Shown here one piece after another: positions 7,974 through 15,955 of a DNA stretch of 45,610 bases. The notes beneath the pieces were generated by a model. That model saw nothing but the letters and a program-made list of their open reading frames with translations. It ran no database searches and had not been told where the DNA came from. The stretch comes from Hyalangium ruber. GTDB lineage: Bacteria > Myxococcota > Myxococcia > Myxococcales > Myxococcaceae. Each line of letters starts with the position of its first letter. The stretch's first letter is position 1. Location of the stretch: the NCBI RefSeq assembly GCF_034259325.1, contig NZ_JAXIVS010000032.1:1-45610 (forward strand), written 5' to 3'. The position numbers were made by a program, and so were the translations under genes.

Positions 7974-9350
7974 CTACTGGAAGTCGCCCCGGGCGCGGCT
8001 CTCGAAGCGAGTGAACTCCGAGAGGAACACCAGCGGGACCGAGCCGACGGGGCCGTTACGCTGCTTGGCGATGATCAGCTCCACGGGGATGACGGAGCTC
8101 GCGCGCTGCTCACCGCCCCCTTCGCCTTCCTCTGGCTCCTCGCGGTGGATGAACATCACCACGTCCGCGTCCTGCTCGATGGAGCCCGACTCACGCAGGT
8201 CGCTGAGCATGGGCTGGCCGCCCTTGCGCTCCTCCACCTTACGGTTGAGCTGGCTGAGGGCGATCACCGGCACCTCCAACTCCTTGGCCAGCTGCTTGAG
8301 GCTGCGGGAGATCTCGCTCACCTCCAACTGGCGGCTCTCCACCTTGCCCTTCTGGTGCATCAGCTGGAGGTAGTCGATGACGATCAGCGACAGCCGGGGA
8401 TCCTTCTGCTTGAGCCGCCGCGCCTTGGCGCGCAGGTCGAAGGGCGACAGGCCGCCAGAGTCGTCGATGTAGATGGGGGCGTTGTAGAGCTCGCCGGCCA
8501 TCTCCTGGAATTTCTCCTCGTCGTTCGCCGTGAGCCGGCCGCCGCGCAGCTTCTTCATGTCCACGCGCGCGCTCGAGGCCAGCAGACGCATCAGCAGCTG
8601 GTCGGCGGGCATTTCCAGGCTGAAGATGGCCACCGCCTTGGGGTCCTCTTTGTTGAGGGCCGCGTGCATGGCGATGTTCATCACCAGCGACGTCTTTCCG
8701 ATACCCGGGCGCGCCGCCAGGATGATGAGCTCGCCGGCGTGCAGACCCGTCAGCTGCATGTCCAGGTCCACGAAGCCGGTGGACAGGCCCGTCACGCCCG
8801 AGGCCGAGGCCTTCATCTTGTCGAGCAGAGTCAGCGTCTGCTCCATCAGCTCGCTGACGGCCCGAAGGTCTCCCTCGCGGCGCTTCTCGGCCAGGTTGAA
8901 CAGCCGGCGCTCGGACTCATCGAGGATGACCTCGACGTCGCCCGTCTCCTGGCTGGCCATCTCCACGATTTCGCGGCCCACCGCCACCAGCCGCCGCCGC
9001 AGCGCCTGATCCTTGACGATGTTGGCGTACTGGACGGCGTTGTGCGCCAGGGGCACGCCCTGGTCCAGGGCCATCAGGTAGGCCGGACCGCCCACCGTGG
9101 CCAGGTGCCCCGCCAGCTTCAGCTCCTCCGCGAGCGTCAGGTGGTCCACCTGGCGCTGGGTGGAGTCCAGCTTGAGCATCGCGGCGAAGATGGCCGAGTG
9201 GGCCGGGCTGGCGAAGTCGTCCGGGTGGACGGCCTCCGCCACGCTGGCGATCAGCGTGTTGTCGGCCAGCACCGCGCCGAGCACCGCGCGCTCCGCGGCG
9301 AGATCCTCGTGGACCCGCCGGCCTTCACGACCATCGAGGACGTTCGTCAT
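7974..9350 (-). CDS. dnaB: replicative DNA helicase DnaB
   Basis: 458 residues from the ATG at 9350. The N-terminal domain has EDLAAERAVLGAVLADNTLI. The RecA-like domain has Walker A AARPGIGKTSLVMNIA, the Walker B-like LIVIDYLQLM, and the C-terminal ALSQLNRKVEERKG and DADVVMFIHREE. This is the standard hexameric helicase that unwinds the fork and recruits primase. A GTG four codons upstream (9362) is in frame, but a candidate promoter at 9363-9391 would start transcription near 9356, inside that extension. I therefore prefer the ATG and a nearly leaderless mRNA. It lies downstream of rplI but behind a terminator, so it is probably transcribed independently. Confidence 0.95.
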   Translation of the reverse strand: MTNVLDGREGRRVHEDLAAERAVLGAVLADNTLIASVAEAVHPDDFASPAHSAIFAAMLKLDSTQRQVDHLTLAEELKLAGHLATVGGPAYLMALDQGVPLAHNAVQYANIVKDQALRRRLVAVGREIVEMASQETGDVEVILDESERRLFNLAEKRREGDLRAVSELMEQTLTLLDKMKASASGVTGLSTGFVDLDMQLTGLHAGELIILAARPGIGKTSLVMNIAMHAALNKEDPKAVAIFSLEMPADQLLMRLLASSARVDMKKLRGGRLTANDEEKFQEMAGELYNAPIYIDDSGGLSPFDLRAKARRLKQKDPRLSLIVIDYLQLMHQKGKVESRQLEVSEISRSLKQLAKELEVPVIALSQLNRKVEERKGGQPMLSDLRESGSIEQDADVVMFIHREEPEEGEGGGEQRASSVIPVELIIAKQRNGPVGSVPLVFLSEFTRFESRARGDFQ

Positions 9351-9362
9351 GAGAGTGCTCAC

Positions 9363-9391
9363 AGTTTACTGGGAGGACTGACAGGGGTGAA
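9363..9391 (-). promoter_or_regulatory. candidate dnaB promoter
   Basis: On the minus strand TTCACC (9391-9386) is followed after exactly 17 bases by TAAACT (9368-9363); each matches four of six bases of the sigma-70 consensus. The predicted start is six to seven bases before the dnaB ATG, so the transcript would have almost no leader, consistent with the lack of a Shine-Dalgarno. Confidence 0.4.
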
Positions 9392-9457
9392 TCCGCCCCC
9401 CCGTATGGGTTCCCTGCCTGCTCCCTCCGGAGCCTGCTTCGAGCCGGCAACCCACGC

Positions 9458-9493
9458 AAAAAAACAGGGCCGCCCGGGTGTCCGGACGGCCCT
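9458..9493 (-). terminator. intrinsic terminator of the rpsF-rpsR-rplI operon
   Basis: Arms 9466-9477 and 9482-9493 pair over 12 positions with one mismatch (AGGGCCG and CGGCCCT outer ends, four-base loop). On the minus strand the hairpin is followed by seven T residues (complement of 9458-9464). It lies 30 bases past the rplI stop and separates the ribosomal genes from dnaB. Confidence 0.88.
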
Positions 9494-9522
9494 GAAGCTA
9501 CGGTGAGGTGCGATACCTTCGC

Positions 9523-9966
9523 CTACTCGGCGACGACGTCGACCTTGATCTTGGCAGCCACATCGCGGTGCAGGCGCAGCTCCACCTCGTGCGTGCCCAC
9601 CGTCTTGATGGGCTCGGGCAGGTGCAGACCGCGACGATCCACCTGCTGGCCCTGGGAGGCCAGCGCCTCGGCGATGTCCAGCGCGGTGACGGAGCCGAAC
9701 AGCTTGTCCTGCTCGCCGACCTTGCGCTTGATGGTGACCTTGATGGAGCCCAGCTTCTTGGCGGTCTCCTCGGCGGCGCCCTTCAGCTTGGCGTTGCGCG
9801 CGGAGATGACGCCCTTCTCGTGCTCGAGCTGGCGGATGTTCTGCTCGTTGGCGAGCACCGCCTTCTTGCGCGGAAGCAGGTAGTTGCGGCCGAAGCCGTC
9901 CTTGACGGTGACGAGCTCGCCGGACTTGCCGAGACCGTCGATGTCCTCACGAAGAATGACCTTCAT
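9523..9966 (-). CDS. rplI: 50S ribosomal protein L9
   Basis: 147 residues, the usual length. It begins MKVILREDIDGLGKSGELV and continues VKDGFGRNYLLPRKKA, the conserved N-terminal RNA-binding lobe, then a long helix (NIRQLEHEKG) and a C-terminal lobe with GSVTALDIAEAL. It binds 23S rRNA domain V and helps keep reading frame. It is the last gene of rpsF-rpsR-rplI, 30 bases after rpsR, and is followed by a strong terminator. Confidence 0.97.
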   Translation of the reverse strand: MKVILREDIDGLGKSGELVTVKDGFGRNYLLPRKKAVLANEQNIRQLEHEKGVISARNAKLKGAAEETAKKLGSIKVTIKRKVGEQDKLFGSVTALDIAEALASQGQQVDRRGLHLPEPIKTVGTHEVELRLHRDVAAKIKVDVVAE

Positions 9967-9996
9967 GTGATTTCTCCGAAATTCGGACGGGGCGAA

Positions 9997-10410
9997 CTAG
10001 CCCACCATCGCGTTGTAGGGGAGGAGCGCCAGGCCGCGGGCGCGCTTGATGGCCACCGCCACCTCGCGCTGGTGCTTGGCGCAGTTGCCGGAGATGCGGC
10101 GGGGGATGATCTTGCCGCGCTCCGTGACGAAGTACTTCAGGGTCGCCTGATCCTTGAAGTCCACCTTGGTGTTGCGCTCGGCGCAGAAGCGGCAGACCTT
10201 CTTGCGGCCAAAGCCGCGCCCGCCGCGCTTGTCGTCGTCGCCGCCCATGCCGCGATCGCCCCGGTCGCCACCGCGGTCCCGATCGCCACCGCGATCGCCG
10301 CGATCACCACCGCCGAAGCCACCGCGACCACCGCCGCCGCCACCACCACCGAAACCACCCGCGGAGCGCGCGCCTCCCGAGGGAGCCGTCTTGTTATCCG
10401 TACCGTTCAT
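9997..10410 (-). CDS. rpsR: 30S ribosomal protein S18 with a Gly/Arg/Asp-rich N-terminal extension
   Basis: 137 residues, about 60 longer than a typical S18 (70-80). The C-terminal half is canonical: [20 protein letters not shown], then [20 protein letters not shown] and [21 protein letters not shown]18 pairs with S6 on the 16S rRNA platform. Residues about 12-68 are an RGG/RGD-type low-complexity tract with [11 protein letters not shown] and repeats of [15 protein letters not shown], expected to be disordered and possibly RNA-binding. The start ATG (10410) opens with [12 protein letters not shown]. The extension is read from the same strong-codon DNA as the core, so it is not an artefact of start choice unless the ORF starts at a much later, non-ATG codon. 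Confidence 0.93.
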   Translation of the reverse strand: MNGTDNKTAPSGGARSAGGFGGGGGGGGRGGFGGGDRGDRGGDRDRGGDRGDRGMGGDDDKRGGRGFGRKKVCRFCAERNTKVDFKDQATLKYFVTERGKIIPRRISGNCAKHQREVAVAIKRARGLALLPYNAMVG

Positions 10411-10461
10411 GAGTGTTCTTGTCCTCGAACTCGAAAGGGTTCGTGGAAGACCGGAGGGCCG

Positions 10462-10938
10462 TTAGGCCTCCTCGGCGGTCTCCTCCTCGGTGTCGCCGCC
10501 CTCGTCGGAAGCCTCGCCACGGAAGCCACCGGACTCGCGCTCGGCGCTCGCCCCCGGACGCGTCTCCTCGACGTCGCCGGCCATCTTCACGTCCTCGAGC
10601 ACCGGACGGGACTCGGGGTCCACCTCGTCCGCGATCTTCACGGACAGGTAGCGCGTCACCTCGTCGAGGTTGCGCAGGTTGCGCTCCACCTCGGCCACCA
10701 GCTTCGAGTCACCCAGGAAGTGGGTATGCACGTAGATGGCGCGGGGCTGCTTGGCGATGGGGTAGAGCGTCTTCTTCTTGCCCCACACCGTGAAGCGAAT
10801 CACCTTGCCACCCTCACGGCTGACGATGCCGCGGACGCGCTCCTTGATGCGGTCCACGTTGTCGTCGGTGAGGTCCGGCTTGACCAGGAAGATGGTCTCG
10901 TACTCACGAAGCCGCGCCGCGGCCTGTGTCTCAGCCAT
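10462..10938 (-). CDS. rpsF: 30S ribosomal protein S6 with acidic C-terminal tail
   Basis: 158 residues from the ATG at 10938, with Shine-Dalgarno GGGGAGAG eight bases upstream. The core is canonical S6 (LREYETIFLVKPDLTDDNVD, then GKKKTLYPIAKQPRAIYVH and NLRNLDEVTRYLSVKI). S6 binds S18 on the small subunit and in several phyla the S6:S18 complex represses its own mRNA. About 50 residues after the core form an acidic Glu/Gly-rich tail (ending TEEETAEEA). It is the first gene of the rpsF-rpsR-rplI operon, preceded by a structured leader. Confidence 0.95.
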   Translation of the reverse strand: MAETQAAARLREYETIFLVKPDLTDDNVDRIKERVRGIVSREGGKVIRFTVWGKKKTLYPIAKQPRAIYVHTHFLGDSKLVAEVERNLRNLDEVTRYLSVKIADEVDPESRPVLEDVKMAGDVEETRPGASAERESGGFRGEASDEGGDTEEETAEEA

Positions 10939-11007
10939 GTTTTCTCTCCCCTTGGGGTCGAGTGCCCTCCGGCCAATCCGGAGAGCGGGGAAACGGTCAG
11001 CCGACCC
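10939..11007 (-). promoter_or_regulatory. structured rpsF leader, candidate S6:S18 autoregulatory element
   Basis: The minus-strand leader can form an outer stem GGGTCG/CGACCC (11007-11002 with 10960-10955) enclosing a hairpin CTCCGG/CCGGAG (10983-10978 with 10972-10967, five-base loop). The segment CTCTCC (10985-10980) is also fully complementary to GGAGAG in the rpsF Shine-Dalgarno (10949-10944). Opening the hairpin could therefore hide the ribosome site. A leader structure controlling S6 is known in many bacteria; assignment here is inference from pairing by eye. Confidence 0.4.
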
Positions 11008-11312
11008 AGGGGGCCGTCCGCCGGGAACGAGAAAAAACCGCGCGCCCGTCACCTTCGCGCTTCGTCCCGTGCGGAACACGGGAAGATGGAAAAGAACATC
11101 CCCCACCACCCGGGGGCGGTAGGGAAGGGGCCTTCTACGGGGGGCCTCCCCCCAAGTCAAGGCGGGAGGCGGCCTGGTTGCCTGCCCGCTGGGGGAGGGC
11201 GGTGCCCAGGAGCCATCACATCCGGAGACCACCGCACTCAAGCCCTGGCGACACAGCGCCCGGGGCTCTCCCGGCGCCCGTTGCATCCACGGCCCATTTC
11301 CCGAGGTCTCCC
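11008..11312. other. divergent intergenic region between rpsF and the 691-residue protein gene
   Basis: About 300 bases without a gene. It should hold the rpsF promoter on the minus strand and that of the gene starting at 11313 on the plus strand, but I cannot pick convincing boxes for either. One compact palindrome stands out: six G (11139-11144), a CCT loop and six C (11148-11153), within a wider G/C-rich stretch. No small ORF with a ribosome site is seen. Confidence 0.4.
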
Positions 11313-13388
11313 ATGGCTGTTTCCAAGCGTTCTTCCGGTTCCAAGCGGTCCTCTGCCTCCAAGTCCACGCGTCGCGCGAAGCCCGCCGTGGGCGCCGAGG
11401 CCCTGGGGCTGCAACTGCCCGCCGACGTTGGCCTGAAGCTGTCGGCGATCCGGCTCAACACGGTCGACTCCGCCAAGGATGAGGTACGCACGCTGGGGCT
11501 CCAGCGGGCACAGGTGGCGCCCAGCGTCGCCAACCTCTTCCAGTCCTCGCAGGTGCGCGCCCTCAACTTCACCCGAGGGGTGATCGCCAACTGGCGCGAC
11601 GATTCGGAGGCCGAGCAAGAGTCCGAGCCGCTGATCCAGTGGGCCCACCAGGCTGGGCCCGAGCAGCGGCGGATGATGAGCCGCGCCTTCCGGCTGCAGG
11701 GCAAGGGGGCCCTGGTCATCCACAACATTGGAGGCATGCCCCAGGAGGACGCCCGCACCTTCATGAAGGACTACTTCGAGGCCGGCGGCGACCTGGACGA
11801 CGTCGCCGAGTGGTTCCAGCGGGCCGGCCACGTCCTGCGGACCGAGCGCGCCCAGGCCCCGGGTGTCGAGTTCCTCGGCGCGATTGGCGACTGGTTCAAG
11901 GGCGCCGTGAAGACGGTGGGGGATGCGCTCTCGGCGGCGGGCAAGTCCCTGGGTGACGCCATCGGCAAGGTGGTCGACTGGACCACCGACAAGATCTCCG
12001 ACTTCGTCGAGGGGCTCATCGCCGCTGGCCGCAAGGTGGCGGAGATCCTCACCGAGGCCGCCAAGAAGGGCGCCGCCACCGTGCGCAAGTTCGTCCGGGG
12101 CATCCTCGACGCGGGGCGCTCGCTCACCGAGGTGCTCGCCTGGGCCGCGAAGCAGGTGGCCAACACCGTCAAGGACGTGGTGGACGAGGTCATCAAGGCG
12201 GGCCGGCGGGTGGCGCAGATCGTCTCGGCGGTGGCCAACCAGGTCTCCTCGGTCATCCATGCCACCCTCAAGGCGCTCGTCCAGCTCGGCAGGCAGGTGC
12301 GGGAGATCGTCGACGCCGCGGTGAATCTGGCCGCCGGAGCCCTGGAGCAGATCTTCAAGGGGCTCCAGCTCGCCGGCAAGAAGCTGACCGAGGTCGTCCA
12401 AGGCATCGTCCACCTCGCTGGGCAGACGCTGAAGCGGATGGTGGAGGGCCTCTACAAGGTCTTCCGGACCGCCGCGGACATCGTGGTGGCCTTCATGAAG
12501 GACCAGCTCAGCACCATCCGCATGGTGCTGGAGGGGCTGCTGGCGGCGGGGCTCCAGCTGGGGCAGGCGGTGACCGACATCGTCACCCACGTGGCCGAGC
12601 AGTTCCGAAAGGGCTTCTTCCAGGGGCTCATCGCCCTGGGCAAGAGCCCCGTCCTCATCATGAAGGCGGCGCTGGAGACGGCCGGAGGGGTAGCGGGCCT
12701 GGCCTTCGCCACGCTGCTGGACGTGATCGGCGGGCACCGGGAGCTGACGGCCGAGGAGAAGCGGCAGGCTCGACGGGTGTACGGCGACGTCATCGAACTG
12801 AGCCGGGTGAAGGTCGCCGTCGCCTCGCTGCCCTCGGACCTCGTCAACCTGGTCAATGGGGGGCGGCCGTTCACGACGATGTACGTCATCAACTTCGCCT
12901 CGTCGGCGGAGATCGACATGAAGACGCTCATCCACGAGCTGGCGCACGTGTGGCAGGGCGTCACCTCGGGCCCGGTCTACATGGTCCAGGCCATCGAGGG
13001 GCAGCTCAGCAGCGAGGGCTACACGGTGACCGATGACATGCTCCGCGAGCGCGGCAATGACCTGAAGAAGTTCAACCGCGAGCAGCAGGCCGTCATCGCC
13101 GAGGAGTTCTGGTACGAGGAGTTCGGCCAGCACGAGGCGGCCTACCGCCGCCTGGAGAGCGTCGGCCTGGACGTGGAGCTGCTGCGGCCCTACGCCCAGC
13201 ACTTCAAGGCCACTCGGCCCATCGTCAGCTTCCCCGTGCCGAAGCTGCCCATCCCGGCCATTCCGATCGCCAAGCTGCCGCGCCTGTCGCCCATCCGCGT
13301 CCCAGCCATGGAGGCGGCCCGCACGGCGCGGCGCCCCTCGGCGAAGCGGAAGACCCAGCGTCGGACGACGCGGCGCCAGGCGCGGTAA
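11313..13388 (+). CDS. protein with eight tandem 29-residue helical repeats and a HELAH metallopeptidase-like domain
   Basis: 691 residues from the ATG at 11313, with CGAGG upstream. Layout: a basic Ser/Lys/Arg start (1-22), a helical N-terminal region (about 40-195), eight tandem repeats of exactly 29 residues (200-431) plus a ninth imperfect copy to about 460, then a C-terminal domain (about 472-632), a Pro-rich segment (PVPKLPIPAIPIAKLP) and a very basic tail. The C-terminal domain contains HELAHVWQG (His541, Glu542, His545), an HExxH zinc-peptidase motif. Its surroundings resemble the HExxH domains annotated as Vgr-related, or DUF4157-like, near secretion and contractile systems. There is no signal peptide, and the repeats are amphipathic rather than clear membrane spans. 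It sits alone on the plus strand inside a ribosomal/translation cluster. Its function is unknown: possible effector, tape-measure-like or lipid-associating protein. Confidence 0.85.
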   Translation: MAVSKRSSGSKRSSASKSTRRAKPAVGAEALGLQLPADVGLKLSAIRLNTVDSAKDEVRTLGLQRAQVAPSVANLFQSSQVRALNFTRGVIANWRDDSEAEQESEPLIQWAHQAGPEQRRMMSRAFRLQGKGALVIHNIGGMPQEDARTFMKDYFEAGGDLDDVAEWFQRAGHVLRTERAQAPGVEFLGAIGDWFKGAVKTVGDALSAAGKSLGDAIGKVVDWTTDKISDFVEGLIAAGRKVAEILTEAAKKGAATVRKFVRGILDAGRSLTEVLAWAAKQVANTVKDVVDEVIKAGRRVAQIVSAVANQVSSVIHATLKALVQLGRQVREIVDAAVNLAAGALEQIFKGLQLAGKKLTEVVQGIVHLAGQTLKRMVEGLYKVFRTAADIVVAFMKDQLSTIRMVLEGLLAAGLQLGQAVTDIVTHVAEQFRKGFFQGLIALGKSPVLIMKAALETAGGVAGLAFATLLDVIGGHRELTAEEKRQARRVYGDVIELSRVKVAVASLPSDLVNLVNGGRPFTTMYVINFASSAEIDMKTLIHELAHVWQGVTSGPVYMVQAIEGQLSSEGYTVTDDMLRERGNDLKKFNREQQAVIAEEFWYEEFGQHEAAYRRLESVGLDVELLRPYAQHFKATRPIVSFPVPKLPIPAIPIAKLPRLSPIRVPAMEAARTARRPSAKRKTQRRTTRRQAR
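11910..12605 (+). repeat. eight 87-bp units encoding 29-residue repeats
   Basis: Units cover residues 200-228, 229-257, 258-286, 287-315, 316-344, 345-373, 374-402 and 403-431, with no insertion or deletion. Unit position 11 is Gly in seven of eight (Phe384 in unit 7). Positions around it read roughly GLxxAGRxVxEIV, and each unit ends in Val, Ile, Leu or Phe. A ninth, drifting copy follows to about 12692. DNA identity between units is low, so the repeats are old and kept at the protein level. Confidence 0.85.
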
Positions 13389-13409
13389 CGCCCACGGCAG
13401 GAGAGGGGC

Positions 13410-13985
13410 TCAGGCCCGGCGGTTGAAGCGGTTCATCGCCGTGGCCAGCCCTTCGCGGGCCCAGACCTCCGCCATGTCCGAGGCCCGGCCGATGTGCTCC
13501 TCGAGCTGACGCCGCTCGCCGTCGTCGAAGTTGGAGAGCACGTAGCCCGCCACGCGCTCCTTGGCATTGGGCCCTTCCGGCTTGCCGATGCCGAAGCGCA
13601 GCCGGATGAAGCTGTCCGCGCCCAGGCTCTGCACCGAGCTCTTCAGCCCGTTGTGCCCGCCCGTGCCTCCGCCCGCCTTGAGCTGCAGCCGCCCGAAGGG
13701 CAGGTCCAGCTCGTCGTGGATGACGAGAATGTCCTCCACCGCCACCTTGTAGAAGCGCGCCGCCTCCGCCAGCGAGCGGCCCGACAGGTTCATGTACGTC
13801 TGCGGCTCCACGAAGAGGATGCGCTCGCTGCCCAGCGTGCCCTGGCCCACCCGCGCCTGGAACTTCTCCTGGTTCAGCTCCGCCCGCGCCCGCGACAGCA
13901 GCGCCTCCACCACCATGAACCCGATGTTGTGCCGGTGGCGCTCGTACTCGCGCCCGGGATTGCCCAGCCCGCAGATCAGCTTCAT
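13410..13985 (-). CDS. pth: peptidyl-tRNA hydrolase
   Basis: 191 residues, normal length. It begins [20 protein letters not shown] with catalytic His19 (RHNIGF) and substrate-binding Asn9. Further family motifs are [11 protein letters not shown], the Asp-bearing [11 protein letters not shown] and [12 protein letters not shown]. It frees tRNA from peptidyl-tRNA that drops off ribosomes and is essential in most bacteria. Its ribosome site AGGAGCC sits directly after a terminator-like hairpin downstream of rplY, so its expression may depend on read-through or a local promoter. Confidence 0.97.
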   Translation of the reverse strand: MKLICGLGNPGREYERHRHNIGFMVVEALLSRARAELNQEKFQARVGQGTLGSERILFVEPQTYMNLSGRSLAEAARFYKVAVEDILVIHDELDLPFGRLQLKAGGGTGGHNGLKSSVQSLGADSFIRLRFGIGKPEGPNAKERVAGYVLSNFDDGERRQLEEHIGRASDMAEVWAREGLATAMNRFNRRA

Positions 13986-13996
13986 GCAAGGCTCCT

Positions 13997-14031
13997 AAAA
14001 CAAACGGGGCCGGCCCCGAGAGGCCAGCCCC
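13997..14031 (-). terminator. terminator/attenuator between rplY and pth
   Basis: A ten-pair stem (14031-14022 with 14015-14006, one G-T wobble, six-base loop) is followed on the minus strand by GTTTGTTTT (14005-13997). The T-rich tract runs straight into the pth Shine-Dalgarno AGGAG. By geometry this is an intrinsic terminator, placed so that termination or read-through sets pth mRNA levels. Confidence 0.7.
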
Positions 14032-14054
14032 GCTCCGGATGAACCGGTGGAAGA

Positions 14055-14786
14055 CTACTTCTTCGCCGGGGCCTTGGCCTGGCCCGCGGCCGCCTTGGCA
14101 TCGCCCGCCTTGGCGTCGCCCGCCTTGGCCTCGCCCGCCTTGCCCGCCGCAGGAGCCGCAGCGCCCGCCGCCGGAGCTGCCGCCGCCGCAGCAGCCGCAG
14201 CAGCCGCCACGCCCGCGTCCTCGCGCTCGGGCGCGCTGAGCACCGCCAGCGTGTAGTTGACGTTCGTCTTCACCGACACGCCCTCGGGGAGCTTGATGTC
14301 GTTGATGTGGAGCGCCGTGGCGATCTTCAGGTGGGTGACGTCCGCCTCGATCTTCTCCGGGATGGCCTGCGGCAGCGCCCAGACCTCGAGCTCGCGGCGA
14401 GCCTGGGTGAGCAGACCGCCGTCGGCCACGCCGATGGCCTTGCCCGTGAGCACCAGCGGCACGTTCACCTTGACCTTCTCGTCGTCCTTCACCGCGATGA
14501 AGTCCGCGTGGAGGATCTCACGCGTCACCGGGTCCATCTGGAAGTCCTTCAGCAGCACCTGGTGCGAGGCGCCATCCAGCTTCAGGGTGATGAGGGTGTT
14601 GAGCTTGTGCGGGGTGTTGATGGACTGCCGCACGGACTTCGGCTCCACCGCGATGTGGACCGGCGCCTTCAGGTGCTTGCCGTACACCACCGCCGGGACC
14701 AGGCCCTGGCCACGCAGCTTGCGCGCCGCGCCCTTGCCCGCGCCTTCACGGCCCTTCACTTCCAGGGTGCTCTTGTCGACTGCCAT
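14055..14786 (-). CDS. rplY: 50S ribosomal protein L25 (TL5/Ctc family)
   Basis: 243 residues from the ATG at 14786 (MAVDKSTLEVKGREGAGKGA). The N-terminal 5S-rRNA-binding domain (LRGQGLVPAVVYGKHLKAPV, KDFQMDPVTREILHADFI) is followed by the CTC-type C-terminal beta domain (VNVPLVLTGKAIGVADGG, then LPEGVSVKTNVNYTLAVL). This is the long form of L25. After the fold ends (about residue 190) comes a low-complexity Ala/Pro/Gly/Lys tail with a run of eleven Ala and repeats of KAGDAKAGDAK, likely disordered. The neighbours prs upstream and pth downstream are the classical partners of this gene. Confidence 0.95.
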   Translation of the reverse strand: MAVDKSTLEVKGREGAGKGAARKLRGQGLVPAVVYGKHLKAPVHIAVEPKSVRQSINTPHKLNTLITLKLDGASHQVLLKDFQMDPVTREILHADFIAVKDDEKVKVNVPLVLTGKAIGVADGGLLTQARRELEVWALPQAIPEKIEADVTHLKIATALHINDIKLPEGVSVKTNVNYTLAVLSAPEREDAGVAAAAAAAAAAAPAAGAAAPAAGKAGEAKAGDAKAGDAKAAAGQAKAPAKK

Positions 14787-14960
14787 GGGAATTCCTCGTT
14801 CAGGTACTGCGAGTGTCCGCCTGGCGGCCTGGCGCCCTCGGCATCCCGCCCCAATGGCGGGCCCCGAAGACGGCGCCTCTTCGAGGCCACCGGGTGGAGT
14901 GGGGTGGCACATGCCAGCGCGCGGGCGCGGAGTCAAGCCGCCCGCCAACCAGGCGCGTGC

Positions 14961-15914
14961 CTAGACGAACAGCGAGCTGAGCGAATCGGCTCGGTGAATG
15001 CGGGCGATCGCCTCGCCAAAGAGCCGCTCGGTGGTCAGCACCCGGATCTTCCCGTTCGCCTGCGCGGCGGGCGACAGGGGCACCGTGTCGGTGAACACCA
15101 CCTCTTCCAGCACCGAGTCCTGGATGCGCTGGAGCGCCGGCCCGGAGAGGATGGGGTGGACCGCGTAGGCCACCACCCGGCGCGCGCCCTTGTCCATCAG
15201 CGCCGCGGCCGCCTGGGCCAGCGTGCCGGCGGTGTCGACCATGTCGTCCACCAGCACGGTGTCCTTGCCCTTCACGTCGCCGATGAGGTTCATCACCTCG
15301 GAGGCGTTGGCCCGCGGGCGCCGCTTGTCGATGATGGCCAGCCCCGTGTTGAGCCGCTTGGAGTAGGCGCGCGCGCGCTCGACACCGCCCGCGTCCGGCG
15401 AGACGATTACCAAGTCCTGCGTGTCCGGGAAGCGCTTGCGCAGATCCTCCAGGAACACCGGCGAGCCGTAGAGGTGATCCGAGGGGATGTTGAAGAAGCC
15501 CTGGATCTGCCCGGCGTGCATATCCATGGACACCACGCGCGTGGCCCCCGCCACCTCCAGCAGATCCGCGATCAGCTTGGCGGTGATGGGCGTGCGCGGG
15601 GCCACCTTCCGGTCCTGCCGCGCGTACCCGTAATAGGGGATGACCGCGTTGATCGAGCTGGCGCTCGCCCGCTTGAGCGCGTCGCAGAAGATCAGCAGCT
15701 CCATCAGGTGATCATTCGCCGGCGGGCACGTGGACTGGATGATGAAGACATCGTGCCCGCGCACGTTCTCGCCGATCTCGACCTGGATCTCTCCATCCGA
15801 GAACCGGCCCACCTGGGCTTTGCCCAGGGGACGCTTGAGGTAGTCGCAGATCCGATGGGCCAGCCCCGGGTTGGAGCTGCCCGTGAACACCTTGAAGTCG
15901 CGCGCGTGCTGCAT
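14961..15914 (-). CDS. prs: ribose-phosphate pyrophosphokinase (PRPP synthase)
   Basis: 317 residues, the usual class I length. It makes PRPP from ribose 5-phosphate and ATP for nucleotide, His and Trp synthesis. Motifs: FKVFTGSSNPGLAHRIC, then GRFSDGEIQVEIGENVRG, YYGYARQDRK, the metal-binding VVSMDMHAGQIQGFF and the PRPP-binding loop TVLVDDMVDTAGTLAQ. It lies 41 bases after spoVG and 174 bases before rplY. Its product feeds the phosphoribosyltransferases encoded at 17.5-18.9 kb. Confidence 0.97.
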   Translation of the reverse strand: MQHARDFKVFTGSSNPGLAHRICDYLKRPLGKAQVGRFSDGEIQVEIGENVRGHDVFIIQSTCPPANDHLMELLIFCDALKRASASSINAVIPYYGYARQDRKVAPRTPITAKLIADLLEVAGATRVVSMDMHAGQIQGFFNIPSDHLYGSPVFLEDLRKRFPDTQDLVIVSPDAGGVERARAYSKRLNTGLAIIDKRRPRANASEVMNLIGDVKGKDTVLVDDMVDTAGTLAQAAAALMDKGARRVVAYAVHPILSGPALQRIQDSVLEEVVFTDTVPLSPAAQANGKIRVLTTERLFGEAIARIHRADSLSSLFV

Positions 15915-15955
15915 GCGGGCGCTACTAGCGTGACCGCGCCCGCAAGGGAAGCGCC

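Noticed and set aside
11313-13388. The 29-residue-repeat protein as a type VI secretion effector
   Set aside because: The HELAH region is reminiscent of Vgr-related proteins, but no VgrG, PAAR or Hcp gene is in the window, so a T6SS label is not justified.
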